A stretch of 13,675 bases of DNA from a bacterium. Lineage in GTDB: Bacteria > Hydrogenedentota > Hydrogenedentia > Hydrogenedentiales > SLHB01. The translations under genes and the position numbers were made by a program. The notes under the pieces were generated by a model. The model worked only from the letters and a program-made list of their open reading frames with translations, ran no database searches and was not told the origin of the DNA. Position 1 is the first letter of the stretch, and each line of letters begins with the position of its first letter. The DNA lies in NCBI GenBank assembly GCA_024231375.1, contig JAAEQP010000627.1, positions 1-13,675 of the forward strand, given 5' to 3'. Positions 1-7,021 of this stretch are shown here, one piece after another.

Positions 1-11
1 AAGCGACAAAC

Positions 12-76
12 GGGGACTGCCAAGCTCTTGCGTCCCATTATTGCCCTTCTTAGGGCGACAATGGGTGGCTGTCCCC
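12..76. repeat. REP-like nested hairpin with GGGGACTG/CTGTCCCC ends
   Basis: GGGGACTGCCA (12-22) and TGGCTGTCCCC (66-76) form an outer inverted repeat with one mismatch. Inside, 34-46 pairs with 53-65 around a 6-nt loop (ttctta), with one mismatch and one G-T wobble. The GGGGAC...GTCCCC signature resembles dispersed intergenic elements I recall from other environmental bacterial genomes, and a related motif sits at 13633-13646. No coding potential is visible. Whether it is REP-type or a piece of a mobile element cannot be told from one copy. Confidence 0.55.
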
Positions 77-158
77 AGGCTATCGCGGCCCACCCGTGAG
101 AGACTGCCACTTCTTCAACAGCTCCACAGTCCCGGATCTTCCCAGACCCCTCACCCTG

Positions 159-198
159 CCCTCTCCCTCCTACGGCGGGCAAGCCCGCTGGGAGAGGG
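159..198. repeat. Hairpin repeat CCCTCTCCC...GGGAGAGGG, possible terminator
   Basis: CCCTCTCCC (159-167) pairs perfectly with GGGAGAGGG (190-198). An inner stem, GCGGGC (175-180) with GCCCGC (183-188), closes on an AA loop. It lies about 50 nt past the stop of the D-lyxose isomerase gene, so it could end that minus-strand transcript, although there is no T-run on the minus-strand exit side. The CTCACCCTGCCCTCTCCC type is, from memory, a common dispersed intergenic sequence. Apart from this and the hairpin at 12-76, positions 1-250 hold nothing I can identify. Confidence 0.55.
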
Positions 199-250
199 TA
201 AAATCATCGTCGACTCTTGAATCCACACCTTCCTGAGATCCATCCCCGGA

Positions 251-799
251 TCAGTCTTCCTCAATCGGGTCGATGCGTTTGATGCGGGTATCGGTGAAGA
301 TGTCGGCCTCGTCGCGGCTCGTGCTGGAGAACTCGGACACAATAGCGCCGTCGTCGCCGGCCTGGAACCAGTGGAGCGTGTCCGACGGGATGGTGTACTG
401 GTCGCCGGTGTTCAATTCGATCTCGTTGAACACGGTGTAGTAGGGTTCGCTGCCTTCGGGCGCGGAACAGTTCGCGTTCGGCGTGGGATCGCCTTCCACG
501 TACAACCACACCTTGCCCCAGCGGCACCGGAACGTCTCCATTTTGCCGGGGCCGTCGGCCACAGGCGGATGGCGGTGTTCGGGACACGTCTGCCGCGGGA
601 ACATCATCAGCTCTTTCGCGCAGTAGATGTCCGTGTTGACGTAGGTGATGATGGCGAGACCGGTGCGGTCAAACTCGCCCAGACCAAACTCCGCGATCTC
701 AATGCCGGCCCGTTCTTCGGGCGTGATGACAATACCCGCCGCATCGATCATGGCGGCGGCCCGTTCCTGTCCGGACGTAACGACGCTACGTTTCACCAT
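251..799 (-). CDS. D-lyxose ketol-isomerase (cupin type)
   Basis: Predicted cytoplasmic metal-dependent aldose-ketose isomerase of the D-lyxose isomerase family (EC 5.3.1.15). The family interconverts D-lyxose and D-xylulose and often also D-mannose and D-fructose. The 182-aa protein is a single cupin barrel with the four expected metal ligands: H75 and H77 in CPEHRHP, E88 in KMETFRCRWGKVWLYV, and H143 in TLHWFQAG. The spacing (2, 11, 55) matches what I remember for Bacillus YdaE. The conserved C-terminal SEFSSTSRDEADIFTD block is present. The ATG at 799 has AGGAGA 7 nt upstream, which fixes the start. It is the last gene of the minus cluster, separated from the Gfo/Idh/MocA gene by 278 nt holding a large inverted repeat, so it may be partly uncoupled from it. 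The family assignment is firm; the true substrate is not shown. Confidence 0.9.
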   Translation of the reverse strand: MVKRSVVTSGQERAAAMIDAAGIVITPEERAGIEIAEFGLGEFDRTGLAIITYVNTDIYCAKELMMFPRQTCPEHRHPPVADGPGKMETFRCRWGKVWLYVEGDPTPNANCSAPEGSEPYYTVFNEIELNTGDQYTIPSDTLHWFQAGDDGAIVSEFSSTSRDEADIFTDTRIKRIDPIEED

Positions 800-904
800 T
801 GGTCAGTCTCCTATTAAGTCCGCGGAAGGGACTTGGGACAGCGGGGCAACTAACGAAGCCGCGACCCCGACGATCCCACTTCCCCCGACAGACACCACCT
901 CTAC

Positions 905-984
905 GTCATCCCGAGCGAAGCCGAGGGATCTCTTTCGGGTGAGCGCTGGCCGATTAGAGATCCCTCGGCTTCGCTCGGGATGAC
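905..984. repeat. Perfect 29-bp inverted repeat (GTCATCCCGAGCGAAG family)
   Basis: The arm at 905-933, beginning GTCATCCCGAGCGAAGCC, is exactly reverse-complementary over 29 nt to 956-984, which ends TTCGCTCGGGATGAC. The loop is 22 nt (934-955). From memory, the GTCATCCCGAGCGAAG...GGATCT type is a widespread dispersed intergenic repeat in environmental bacteria. It lies in the 278-nt gap between the Gfo/Idh/MocA stop and the D-lyxose isomerase start, both on the minus strand. The RNA hairpin would therefore form inside any read-through transcript and could reduce expression of the isomerase or protect a 3' end. Confidence 0.85.
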
Positions 985-1077
985 ACGTTCGGGCTGTGTT
1001 TGTGCCGGAGCCGAAGTCCTCGGCAATCCGAGAACCCTTCAGAAGCCCCAGAGTTCCGGTTCTCCACGCTTTGCTTA

Positions 1078-2088
1078 TCATTTCCCTCGATTCCGAATCG
1101 CCTCCTCGGTAGCGGTCCGCGCGATGCGGGTGGCGATGAGACCGTCGCGACCGGTGGGCATGTCGCCCGGGTCGCCGGTTTCCAATGCCTTCGCGAATCC
1201 TTCGTACATGCCGTCGAAATTCTTGGCGCCCGCCGTGGAGAAGGTTTTGGTTCCGCTCGACGACCGCACCTCGAACACGTCTTCGAGACTGTTGTGCCGG
1301 ATTACGCCTTCGGTGCCGATGAGGTCGTAGGAGTAGATGTGAACCGGGTCCTCGGCGGTGTGGCAATAGGAATAGCTGATTTCGACCATGGTGTGCGCGC
1401 CGTTTTCGTGGTCCATATGCACATACATGTGGTCGGGCGCTTCGTAATCCTGCAACCAAGCACCCACCCCGTGGTACCGGGTCACGTCCGACTTCAGCCA
1501 CCACCGGGACAAGTCGATCTGGTGGGTGCCGCAGTCTACCATGGGCCCGCCTTCAAGCATCCGGCCTTCCCGCCGTTGCTGTTCGATGCGGTTGCCGTGT
1601 TCGTCCGTCTCGTAGCGGCCGTGGCAGTTCCAGATGTAGATGAGGCGCAGCGACAGGATGTCGCCCACCACGCCTTGGTCGACCAGGTCCTTCACCTTCC
1701 GGTTCAGCGGCGCGAAGCGGTACGTGAACCCCGTGAACAACATCAGGCCCGCCTTGTCCATGGCGGCGATCATGTCTTCCGCCTCAGCCTCATCCATGGC
1801 GAGCGGTTTCTCGCAGATCACGTGCTTGCCGTGGCGTGCCGCGTCCAACACGTTGGCCTTGTGACACGGCGCAGGCGATGTGATGCTGATGGCGTCGATG
1901 TCCGACGCGAAAAACGCCTCCGCATCCGTGAACGCGTTCGGCACGCCGTACTTCTCTTTCGCTTTGGCCAGGTTCTCTTCGTTGGGGTCGAAGATCGAGA
2001 CCAGGTCCAGGCCTTCCGCATTCTTGATGGCGGGCAGATGGCCGTACATGGCCACCGTGCCGCATCCCATGAGTCCTACGCGCTTCAT
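1078..2088 (-). CDS. Gfo/Idh/MocA family NAD(P)-dependent oxidoreductase
   Basis: Predicted cytoplasmic NAD(P)-dependent sugar or cyclitol dehydrogenase, 336 aa, a normal length for the family. The N-terminal Rossmann fold starts with VGLMGCGTVA (residues 4-13). The family EKP motif, whose lysine is catalytic, is at 93-95 (ICEKPLAMDE). The C-terminal domain holds the conserved D-x-G-x-H-x-x-D pattern as DCGTHQID, with D185, H189 and D192. The ATG at 2088 has AAGGAG 10 nt upstream. It starts 31 nt after the beta-helix gene stops, so the two are probably co-transcribed. No signal peptide is present, unlike some planctomycete-type relatives with Tat leaders. Substrates in this family cannot be read from sequence alone. 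The neighbours suggest it acts on a sugar released from a polysaccharide. Confidence 0.92.
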   Translation of the reverse strand: MKRVGLMGCGTVAMYGHLPAIKNAEGLDLVSIFDPNEENLAKAKEKYGVPNAFTDAEAFFASDIDAISITSPAPCHKANVLDAARHGKHVICEKPLAMDEAEAEDMIAAMDKAGLMLFTGFTYRFAPLNRKVKDLVDQGVVGDILSLRLIYIWNCHGRYETDEHGNRIEQQRREGRMLEGGPMVDCGTHQIDLSRWWLKSDVTRYHGVGAWLQDYEAPDHMYVHMDHENGAHTMVEISYSYCHTAEDPVHIYSYDLIGTEGVIRHNSLEDVFEVRSSSGTKTFSTAGAKNFDGMYEGFAKALETGDPGDMPTGRDGLIATRIARTATEEAIRNRGK

Positions 2089-2119
2089 GCGTGGTTCGCT
2101 CCTTCTATCGTTCCGCGCA

Positions 2120-4141
2120 CTAGGGCTTCGCGGTCCGGTACTCGTCCAGATACAAGCCGATGCGCTCGAAGGGGATTCGTTTGAATCCCGGTACCTTTTC
2201 GTACACCGGCGAATCGTCCTTCAATTGCAGATTCATCTTCTCAAGGTCCACGAATCCGGGGTCGCCCTCCGTGAAGTTGTCTTTGATGGCGGCAAACTGC
2301 TTGCCTTCCTTCGACAACCCGAAATGATCGCCGCCGAAGAACACGTTGCGAGTGATGATGTTGTCCTTCGGTACCGCCGGGTCATCATCAAGGATGCCGA
2401 CCAACTTCGGGTAGCGCGTGCTGTACGGCGGCTCGGTGTAGTTCATGGCCTCCAGCTTGTCGTACATGTGCCAACCGCCGCCCTTCACGATGTACTTCTT
2501 CGCCCAGCCCAGTCCGCGCGAGTCGATATGCACGCCGGGATGGCATTCCACGAAGATGTTGTTGTCCACGACGTTGTCGCGGCCGCCGCCGATGAAGGCT
2601 GCACGACTGGCCCGGCAGAACACGTTGCCGTAGATGATGGTGCCGCTGGCGGCGTCGTCAAGGTACACGGCCATAGCCCCGTGGGTATAGGGGCCGCGGA
2701 TATCGTGGAAGAAGTTGTGCCGGATCGTGTTGCCGCGCGTGGTCCAGTCACGGCCCATGTAGTACGCGCCCACGTCGCCTGTTTCCTGGCAGATGGCATA
2801 GAGTTCGTTGAACTCGATGAGGTTCTCGTTGCCACCCAACTGGATGCCGTTGTGCGGCGCGTCGTGGATCAGGTTGTGGGCCACACGGATGCCGACGCCC
2901 CCCACGCCCACGGCCGGCCGGTACGTGCGGCACCAGCGACCGTAATGGCGGATGTGGTTGTTGACGGCGTAGTTCGAGCACGGTTCGAGCGTCTTGCGGT
3001 CGCCGCCCGACACCGACATGCCCCGGTCGCATTCGGAGATGTCGCATCCCACCACGCCGTTGTGATGGCCGCCGGACACCACGACCGCATTCAGGCCAAT
3101 GTTCCGCAAGGTGCATCCGGCCAGCCTCGTGTAGGACCCTCCGCGAACGGTTACCGCATGACCACGGCAGGCCTCCAGTGTGAACCCTTGCAGGGTCACG
3201 TGAGATGCCTCATTCACAGTGACCAGCGATGTGGCGATGGACACGACCGTGCGCGCCGACGCAATCGGCGCGGGCGGCCAGAAGTACAGGATTCCCGTGT
3301 CGCGGTTCAGGTACCACTCGCCCGGCACGTCCAGTTCTTCCAGCAGGTTCAGGGCGTAGTAACGCTGCCCCACTTTGTATCCGTAGACGCCGTGGGGTTC
3401 CTCCGTGACGAACAGTTTCTTTTCCGGATCGATGGACGCTACGCCCACATACGAGTCGGCCCAGTCCCAGGTCCAGTATCCGAAGAGCCAGGGGTCCTCG
3501 GCCGAGACCCACCGCGCCGGACGGTCACCGTCGTACGTGAACTGCCCGCCCGTGGCGCCCTCGGGCGCGCTCACCACCTTCTGCCAACCCTCGTTGGGCC
3601 ACCGCGCGATCTGCATGGGCCGGTCGTCGAAGAACAGTTCCAGACCCGCCGGGGTTTCGGGCCGCGAGAACCCGCGAGGCGTGAGCTTGCCGAAATCGGT
3701 GACACCTTGGGCCTTCAAGTCGGTCTGCATGACCTTGCCGCGCGCTTCCTCGGGGAGCCGGGCCAAGGTCGTCTCGTCCTCGACCACCGCGAACCCGGTC
3801 ACGGTCACGCCGCCTGTCACTCGCACTTCCTCGCCAGGAGCCGCACGGTAGGTCACCGGTCCGCCCGGTTGTCCGCTGTCGTCCGCGGCCAGTTCGAACG
3901 GTCCCGTGCGCGGATACACCCCTTCCCGCACGAGTACCGTGACGCCGCCCCTCGGATAGTTGCCTGCTTGTTTCAACGCCCGGACCGCGTCGCGGGCCGC
4001 TTCCAGGGATTTGAACGGCGCATCCTTTGTGCCCGCACTGGTGTCGGCACCGCCGGTAGCGATGTAGAATTCCAGGCTGGCGGCAAGAGCCGGCATGCAG
4101 AACAAGATGGCTAAAGCACTGGAAACGAAGATTTTACGCAC
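2120..4141 (-). CDS. Secreted right-handed parallel beta-helix protein, probable glycan-active
   Basis: Exported 673-aa protein. A Sec signal peptide (MRKIFVSSALAILFCMPALA) is followed by FYIATGGADTSAGT and PFKSLEAARDAVRAL, the usual opening of large beta-helix proteins. The middle (about residues 290-600) has repeated helix turns of the kind HNLIHDAPHNGIQLGG and GNTIRHNFFHDI. It ends with a LQLKDDSPVYEKVPGFKRI tail common in this group. Such proteins are often glycan hydrolases or lyases; a GH141-like role is possible, but I cannot assign a family or catalytic residues. Start choice: AAGAAGGG abuts a GTG at 4150, which leaves no spacing, but lies 9 nt from the in-frame GTG at 4141, so I use 4141; both give a signal peptide. 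It is the second gene of the minus cluster, 50 nt after the small Cys-pair gene. Confidence 0.85.
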   Translation of the reverse strand: MRKIFVSSALAILFCMPALAASLEFYIATGGADTSAGTKDAPFKSLEAARDAVRALKQAGNYPRGGVTVLVREGVYPRTGPFELAADDSGQPGGPVTYRAAPGEEVRVTGGVTVTGFAVVEDETTLARLPEEARGKVMQTDLKAQGVTDFGKLTPRGFSRPETPAGLELFFDDRPMQIARWPNEGWQKVVSAPEGATGGQFTYDGDRPARWVSAEDPWLFGYWTWDWADSYVGVASIDPEKKLFVTEEPHGVYGYKVGQRYYALNLLEELDVPGEWYLNRDTGILYFWPPAPIASARTVVSIATSLVTVNEASHVTLQGFTLEACRGHAVTVRGGSYTRLAGCTLRNIGLNAVVVSGGHHNGVVGCDISECDRGMSVSGGDRKTLEPCSNYAVNNHIRHYGRWCRTYRPAVGVGGVGIRVAHNLIHDAPHNGIQLGGNENLIEFNELYAICQETGDVGAYYMGRDWTTRGNTIRHNFFHDIRGPYTHGAMAVYLDDAASGTIIYGNVFCRASRAAFIGGGRDNVVDNNIFVECHPGVHIDSRGLGWAKKYIVKGGGWHMYDKLEAMNYTEPPYSTRYPKLVGILDDDPAVPKDNIITRNVFFGGDHFGLSKEGKQFAAIKDNFTEGDPGFVDLEKMNLQLKDDSPVYEKVPGFKRIPFERIGLYLDEYRTAKP

Positions 4142-4191
4142 AATTCGCACCCCTTCTTGAGTCTCACCGGAGCGATTCGATGCCCAGTCCG

Positions 4192-4368
4192 CTACGGAAT
4201 GGGCTGAACATCAGGCTTGTCCTCGTGCAATTCATCGTACGCTTTGCAGAACGGGCATCCCTTCTCGATCCGGCGCATGAACCGGCCGTAGGCCGACTCG
4301 GGAAACTTGCGGCGGAGGATGCAGGCCGGGCAGAACCGGCAGACCGTTGCGAGAAACTGTCTTGACAT
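4192..4368 (-). CDS. Small protein with paired CxxC motifs
   Basis: A 58-aa basic protein with two cysteine pairs: CRFCPAC near the N-terminus and CPFCKAYDEL in the C-terminal half, about 30 residues apart. It looks like a tiny zinc-ribbon or metal-binding protein with no signal peptide. I recall similar 55-65-aa hypothetical proteins, but none with a known role. Start choice: AAGGAG (4378-4383) directly abuts the ATG at 4377 but lies 9 nt from the in-frame ATG at 4368, so the latter is preferred (MSRQFLATVC). It is the first gene behind the minus promoter at 4420-4448 and ends 50 nt before the beta-helix start. The good ribosome site, the promoter and the cysteine pattern support a real gene; the function is unknown. 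Confidence 0.65.
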   Translation of the reverse strand: MSRQFLATVCRFCPACILRRKFPESAYGRFMRRIEKGCPFCKAYDELHEDKPDVQPIP

Positions 4369-4419
4369 GGCTTCCATCTCCTTGGTCTTAGGGCGGTCGA
4401 ACAGGCACCAACTCGAACC

Positions 4420-4448
4420 AGACTAACCACTTCCCAAGACTGGGTCAA
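4420..4448 (-). promoter_or_regulatory. Predicted sigma-70 promoter of the minus cluster
   Basis: Read on the minus strand, TTGACC (4448-4443, 5 of 6 to consensus) is separated by exactly 17 nt from TAGTCT (4425-4420, 3 of 6, with the key T1, A2 and T6). Transcription would start near 4413, leaving a leader of about 45 nt before the ATG at 4368. Its -35 box is 2 nt from the -35 of the divergent plus-strand promoter. Confidence 0.45.
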
Positions 4449-4450
4449 GA

Positions 4451-4480
4451 TTGCTTTTTTCGCGGACGCAGGGGTACAAT
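4451..4480 (+). promoter_or_regulatory. Predicted sigma-70 promoter of the plus-strand unit
   Basis: TTGCTT (4451-4456) and TACAAT (4475-4480, 5 of 6) are 18 nt apart, giving a start near 4487 and a leader of about 33 nt before the ATG at 4520. It lies back-to-back with the minus promoter, so one bound regulator could control both directions. It also argues against translation from the in-frame TTG at 4451, which would sit inside the -35 box. Confidence 0.45.
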
Positions 4481-4519
4481 ACGGGCAGCGACAAGACGAC
4501 CACGGGAGATGTAACCGTA

Positions 4520-4753
4520 ATGAACGCCAGGAAGATAGCGGCGACGTTCACGTTGTGCCTTATCATGTGTCTGATGTTGGCGTGGTTCGCGGATACCGCG
4601 GATGCCGGCAACAACGAGATCATGGAGAAGAAGGGCATCGGTGGACTGTTCGCGGGCAAAGGCCTGGACTCGGACAAGGCCCCCTCGAAAGTGAAGAAGT
4701 GGCTTGGCATTGGGTCGATCTTCGTCATGATTGCCGTTGTCAAGTACCTCTAG
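4520..4753 (+). CDS. Small membrane or secreted protein, unknown function
   Basis: A 77-aa protein I do not recognise. Residues 1-27 form a signal peptide or membrane anchor (MNARKIAATFTLCLIMCLML, with a possible cleavage after ADTADA). A short basic and glycine-rich middle follows (MEKKGIGGLFAGKGL). A C-terminal hydrophobic segment (WLGIGSIFVMIAVVKYL) could be a second membrane span or an amphipathic end. The ATG at 4520 has GGGAG 11 nt upstream and sits behind the promoter at 4451-4480. An in-frame upstream extension to 4451 exists but has no ribosome site. The next gene, a REC-PAS-GGDEF regulator, starts 75-87 nt later on the same strand, so co-transcription is likely and a signalling or envelope role is possible. 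No family name is justified. Confidence 0.65.
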   Translation: MNARKIAATFTLCLIMCLMLAWFADTADAGNNEIMEKKGIGGLFAGKGLDSDKAPSKVKKWLGIGSIFVMIAVVKYL

Positions 4754-4828
4754 CGGACCCGTGAGGCCAGGCATGGGCACGCCACGGCCGTATGCCGTAG
4801 GGGGCCACGGATCCGAACACGCCGAGGG

Positions 4829-6205
4829 GTGGGGTGTGTTTTGAATGCACGCGTTCTAATCCTGGACGACGAAGAGAACATCGTCGATGTTCTCAGTTCC
4901 CATCTATCGAGTACGGGATACGAGTGCGTGGGTACCACCAAGGCTCAAGAAGCCGTCTCCCTTCTCGAAAGCGACCGGTTCACGCTCCTCCTCACCGACC
5001 TCAAGATGCCCGATATGAGTGGCATGGAAGTCGTGCGCACGGCCAAGGACATCGACCCGGACATCGCCGTGGTGGTTCTCACCGGACTGGGCGATGTCAG
5101 CAAGGCTATCGAGTCCATGCGCGCCGGCGTCGACGACTACATTCTCAAACCGTTCAACCTCAGCGAGATTAGCGTTTCCATCAGCCGTGCGCTCGAGAAG
5201 CGCGACCTGGTTGTCGAGAACCGGCAGTACCAGGAAGGCCTGGAACAGCGCGTCAACGAGGCCACCGAAGACCTCGGGCGCGTCAACCGGGAACTGCGGG
5301 ATACCAAGGAATACCTCGAGAGCCTGCTCCACAGCACCGTGGACGCCATCATCTCCACCGACACGTCCAACCGGATCGAGTTCCTTAACCGGGGCACCGT
5401 TCAGATGTTCGGGTACTCCGAGCAGGAGTTGCTGGGCCGGGACATGGCCGATCTGTATGCGGGCGGCGCCAACGAGGTGGCCTACATTCGCCGCAGAATG
5501 GCCGACGGCAAACCGATGCAGAATTTCGAGACGGTCCTGACCCACAAGAGCGGCAGCCCCATTCCGTGCAGCGTGTCGCTGTCGCTGGTACACGACGCCA
5601 ACGGCGAGGTTGGGTCGGTGCTGGCCATCTGCAAGGACATCACACAGCAGAAGCGGCTCGAGGAAGAACTGAAGGAAATGTCGATTAAGGACAGTCTAAC
5701 GGGGCTGTACAACCAACGGCATTTCTATGACAGGCTCGAATCCGAGATCGAGCGCGCCCGGCGCCAGAAGCACCCCTTGTCGCTAGTCCTGTTCGACATC
5801 GACCAATTCAAGACCTACAACGACGGTCACGGCCATTTGGCGGGTGACAAGGTCATCCAGACGGCTGGCAAGGTCGTACTGGAATGCACCCGCGACCACG
5901 TGGATATCGGGTTCCGGTACGGGGGCGACGAGTTTACGGTGATCCTGCCGGAAGCGGGCGAGGCGCAAGCCAAGACTATCGCGGAACGTATCCGCCGCAG
6001 TTTCCAGGACAAACGATTCGACCATCTCACGTTGAGTGTGGGACTGATGACGTTCCGCGAAGGCTATACCTTGCGGTCGTTCATTCAGTTCACGGACGCC
6101 ATGATGTACGACGCCAAACGGAGCGGCGGCAATCGCGTGTTTGTATTCGAATCCGACGATGAAAAGGTCGGTGAGGACGAGGAACAGGAAGGTTCAGAAG
6201 AATGA
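4829..6205 (+). CDS. REC-PAS-GGDEF response regulator, probable diguanylate cyclase
   Basis: Cytoplasmic two-component output protein of 458 aa, expected to make cyclic di-GMP from two GTP when phosphorylated. Domain order: REC (about 8-125) with acidic pair D13/D14, phospho-acceptor D57 (LLTDLKMPDMSG), T85 and K107 (YILKPF); a charged coiled-coil linker (about 125-165); PAS (about 165-280, IISTDTSNRIEFLNRG); GGDEF (about 285-445) with FDIDQFKTYNDGHGH and an intact GGDEF at 365-369. The product-inhibition I-site, normally RxxD just before the RYGGDEF block, reads RDHVD here, so the arginine is one residue too far. Start: GTG at 4829 is given, but the in-frame TTG at 4841 (protein MNARVLILDDEEN), behind GAGGGG, is equally plausible and fits typical REC N-termini better. 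No histidine kinase is in the window. The stop overlaps the next start as ATGA. Confidence 0.92.
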   Translation: MGCVLNARVLILDDEENIVDVLSSHLSSTGYECVGTTKAQEAVSLLESDRFTLLLTDLKMPDMSGMEVVRTAKDIDPDIAVVVLTGLGDVSKAIESMRAGVDDYILKPFNLSEISVSISRALEKRDLVVENRQYQEGLEQRVNEATEDLGRVNRELRDTKEYLESLLHSTVDAIISTDTSNRIEFLNRGTVQMFGYSEQELLGRDMADLYAGGANEVAYIRRRMADGKPMQNFETVLTHKSGSPIPCSVSLSLVHDANGEVGSVLAICKDITQQKRLEEELKEMSIKDSLTGLYNQRHFYDRLESEIERARRQKHPLSLVLFDIDQFKTYNDGHGHLAGDKVIQTAGKVVLECTRDHVDIGFRYGGDEFTVILPEAGEAQAKTIAERIRRSFQDKRFDHLTLSVGLMTFREGYTLRSFIQFTDAMMYDAKRSGGNRVFVFESDDEKVGEDEEQEGSEE

Positions 6206-7014
6206 AGTTCGGTATCTGCAGCGAGATTTTCAAGGAATGGAACGATGTCGAGCGCGCAATTGCGTACGCCAAGGAAGCGGGCTACGACGGCATCGAGATC
6301 GCCCCGTTCACCCTGTCGCAGTACGTGGCCGATATTCCTCAGGAGACCCGCCGCAAGATCGTGGCGAAGGCCGCCGAAGTCGATCTCGACATCATCGGCA
6401 TCCACTGGGTCTTCGTCGGACCCGAAGGCATCTACCTCAACCATTCCGACAAGGCCATCCGCGACCGCACCGTCCAGTATCTGAAAGACCTGTGCCATTT
6501 CTGCGGCGACATCGGCGGCGACGTCATGATCTTCGGGTCGCCCAAGCAACGCAACGTGTTGCCGGAACTCACCTATGATCAGGCATGGGAGTATGGAGTC
6601 GACACGTTCCAGCAAGCCATGGACACGGCCGTCGAGCGCGGCGTGACCATCTGCATGGAGCCCCTGACCCACCTCGAAACCGATTTCTGCCAGAGCGCCG
6701 AGGAAACCTACAAGTTCGTGCAGGCCGTGGACCATCCGAACTTCCAGTTGATGCTCGACACCAAGGCCATGACCTTCGAGAAAGAGAGTCGCGCCGACCT
6801 CATCCGCAAGTATGGCCACGCAATGAAGCACTACCATGCCAACGACGAGAACCTGAACGGTCCGGGATTCGGCGACGTCGATTTCGGACCCATCTTCGAA
6901 GCCCTGCGCGAAGTGAAGTTCGACGGCTACGTGTCCGTGGAGGTCTTCGAGTTCGACCCAGGCCCCGAGACCATCGCCACGAAGAGCCTGGAGTACATGA
7001 AGCAGTTTGTTTAG
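6202..7014 (+). CDS. Sugar isomerase/epimerase, xylose isomerase-like TIM barrel
   Basis: Predicted cytoplasmic metal-dependent ketose epimerase or isomerase, 270 aa, AP_endonuc_2 fold. Four metal ligands are evident: E153 (CMEPL), D186 (LMLDTK), H212 (YHAND) and E247 (VSVEVF). Their spacing (33, 26, 35) is what I recall for D-tagatose/D-psicose 3-epimerases. The substrate-contact histidine three residues after the aspartate is alanine here (DTKA), and the loop after H212 reads ENLNGPGFGD without the usual arginine. The substrate therefore probably differs from free ketohexoses. The start ATG overlaps the stop of the GGDEF gene (ATGA), implying translational coupling; GGAAGG lies about 10 nt upstream. 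The unit ends at a strong terminator. Members with the HANDxNLxGPGFGD loop are, from memory, frequent in planctomycete-like genomes, with unknown substrates. Confidence 0.88.
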   Translation: MKFGICSEIFKEWNDVERAIAYAKEAGYDGIEIAPFTLSQYVADIPQETRRKIVAKAAEVDLDIIGIHWVFVGPEGIYLNHSDKAIRDRTVQYLKDLCHFCGDIGGDVMIFGSPKQRNVLPELTYDQAWEYGVDTFQQAMDTAVERGVTICMEPLTHLETDFCQSAEETYKFVQAVDHPNFQLMLDTKAMTFEKESRADLIRKYGHAMKHYHANDENLNGPGFGDVDFGPIFEALREVKFDGYVSVEVFEFDPGPETIATKSLEYMKQFV

Positions 7015-7021
7015 ATAGCTG

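Noticed and set aside
1000..2184. A 394-residue plus-strand frame antisense to the Gfo/Idh/MocA gene
   Set aside because: The opposite strand carries GxGxxA, EKP and DxGxHxxD motifs with a good ribosome site; this frame has none.
1880..4114. A 744-residue plus-strand frame antisense to the beta-helix gene
   Set aside because: It has low-complexity V, H, R and A composition and no motif, and the opposite strand has a signal peptide and clear beta-helix turns.
4451..4519. N-terminal extension of the 77-aa protein from a TTG at 4451
   Set aside because: It has no ribosome site, it would begin within the predicted -35 box, and the hydrophobic leader starts at the ATG at 4520.
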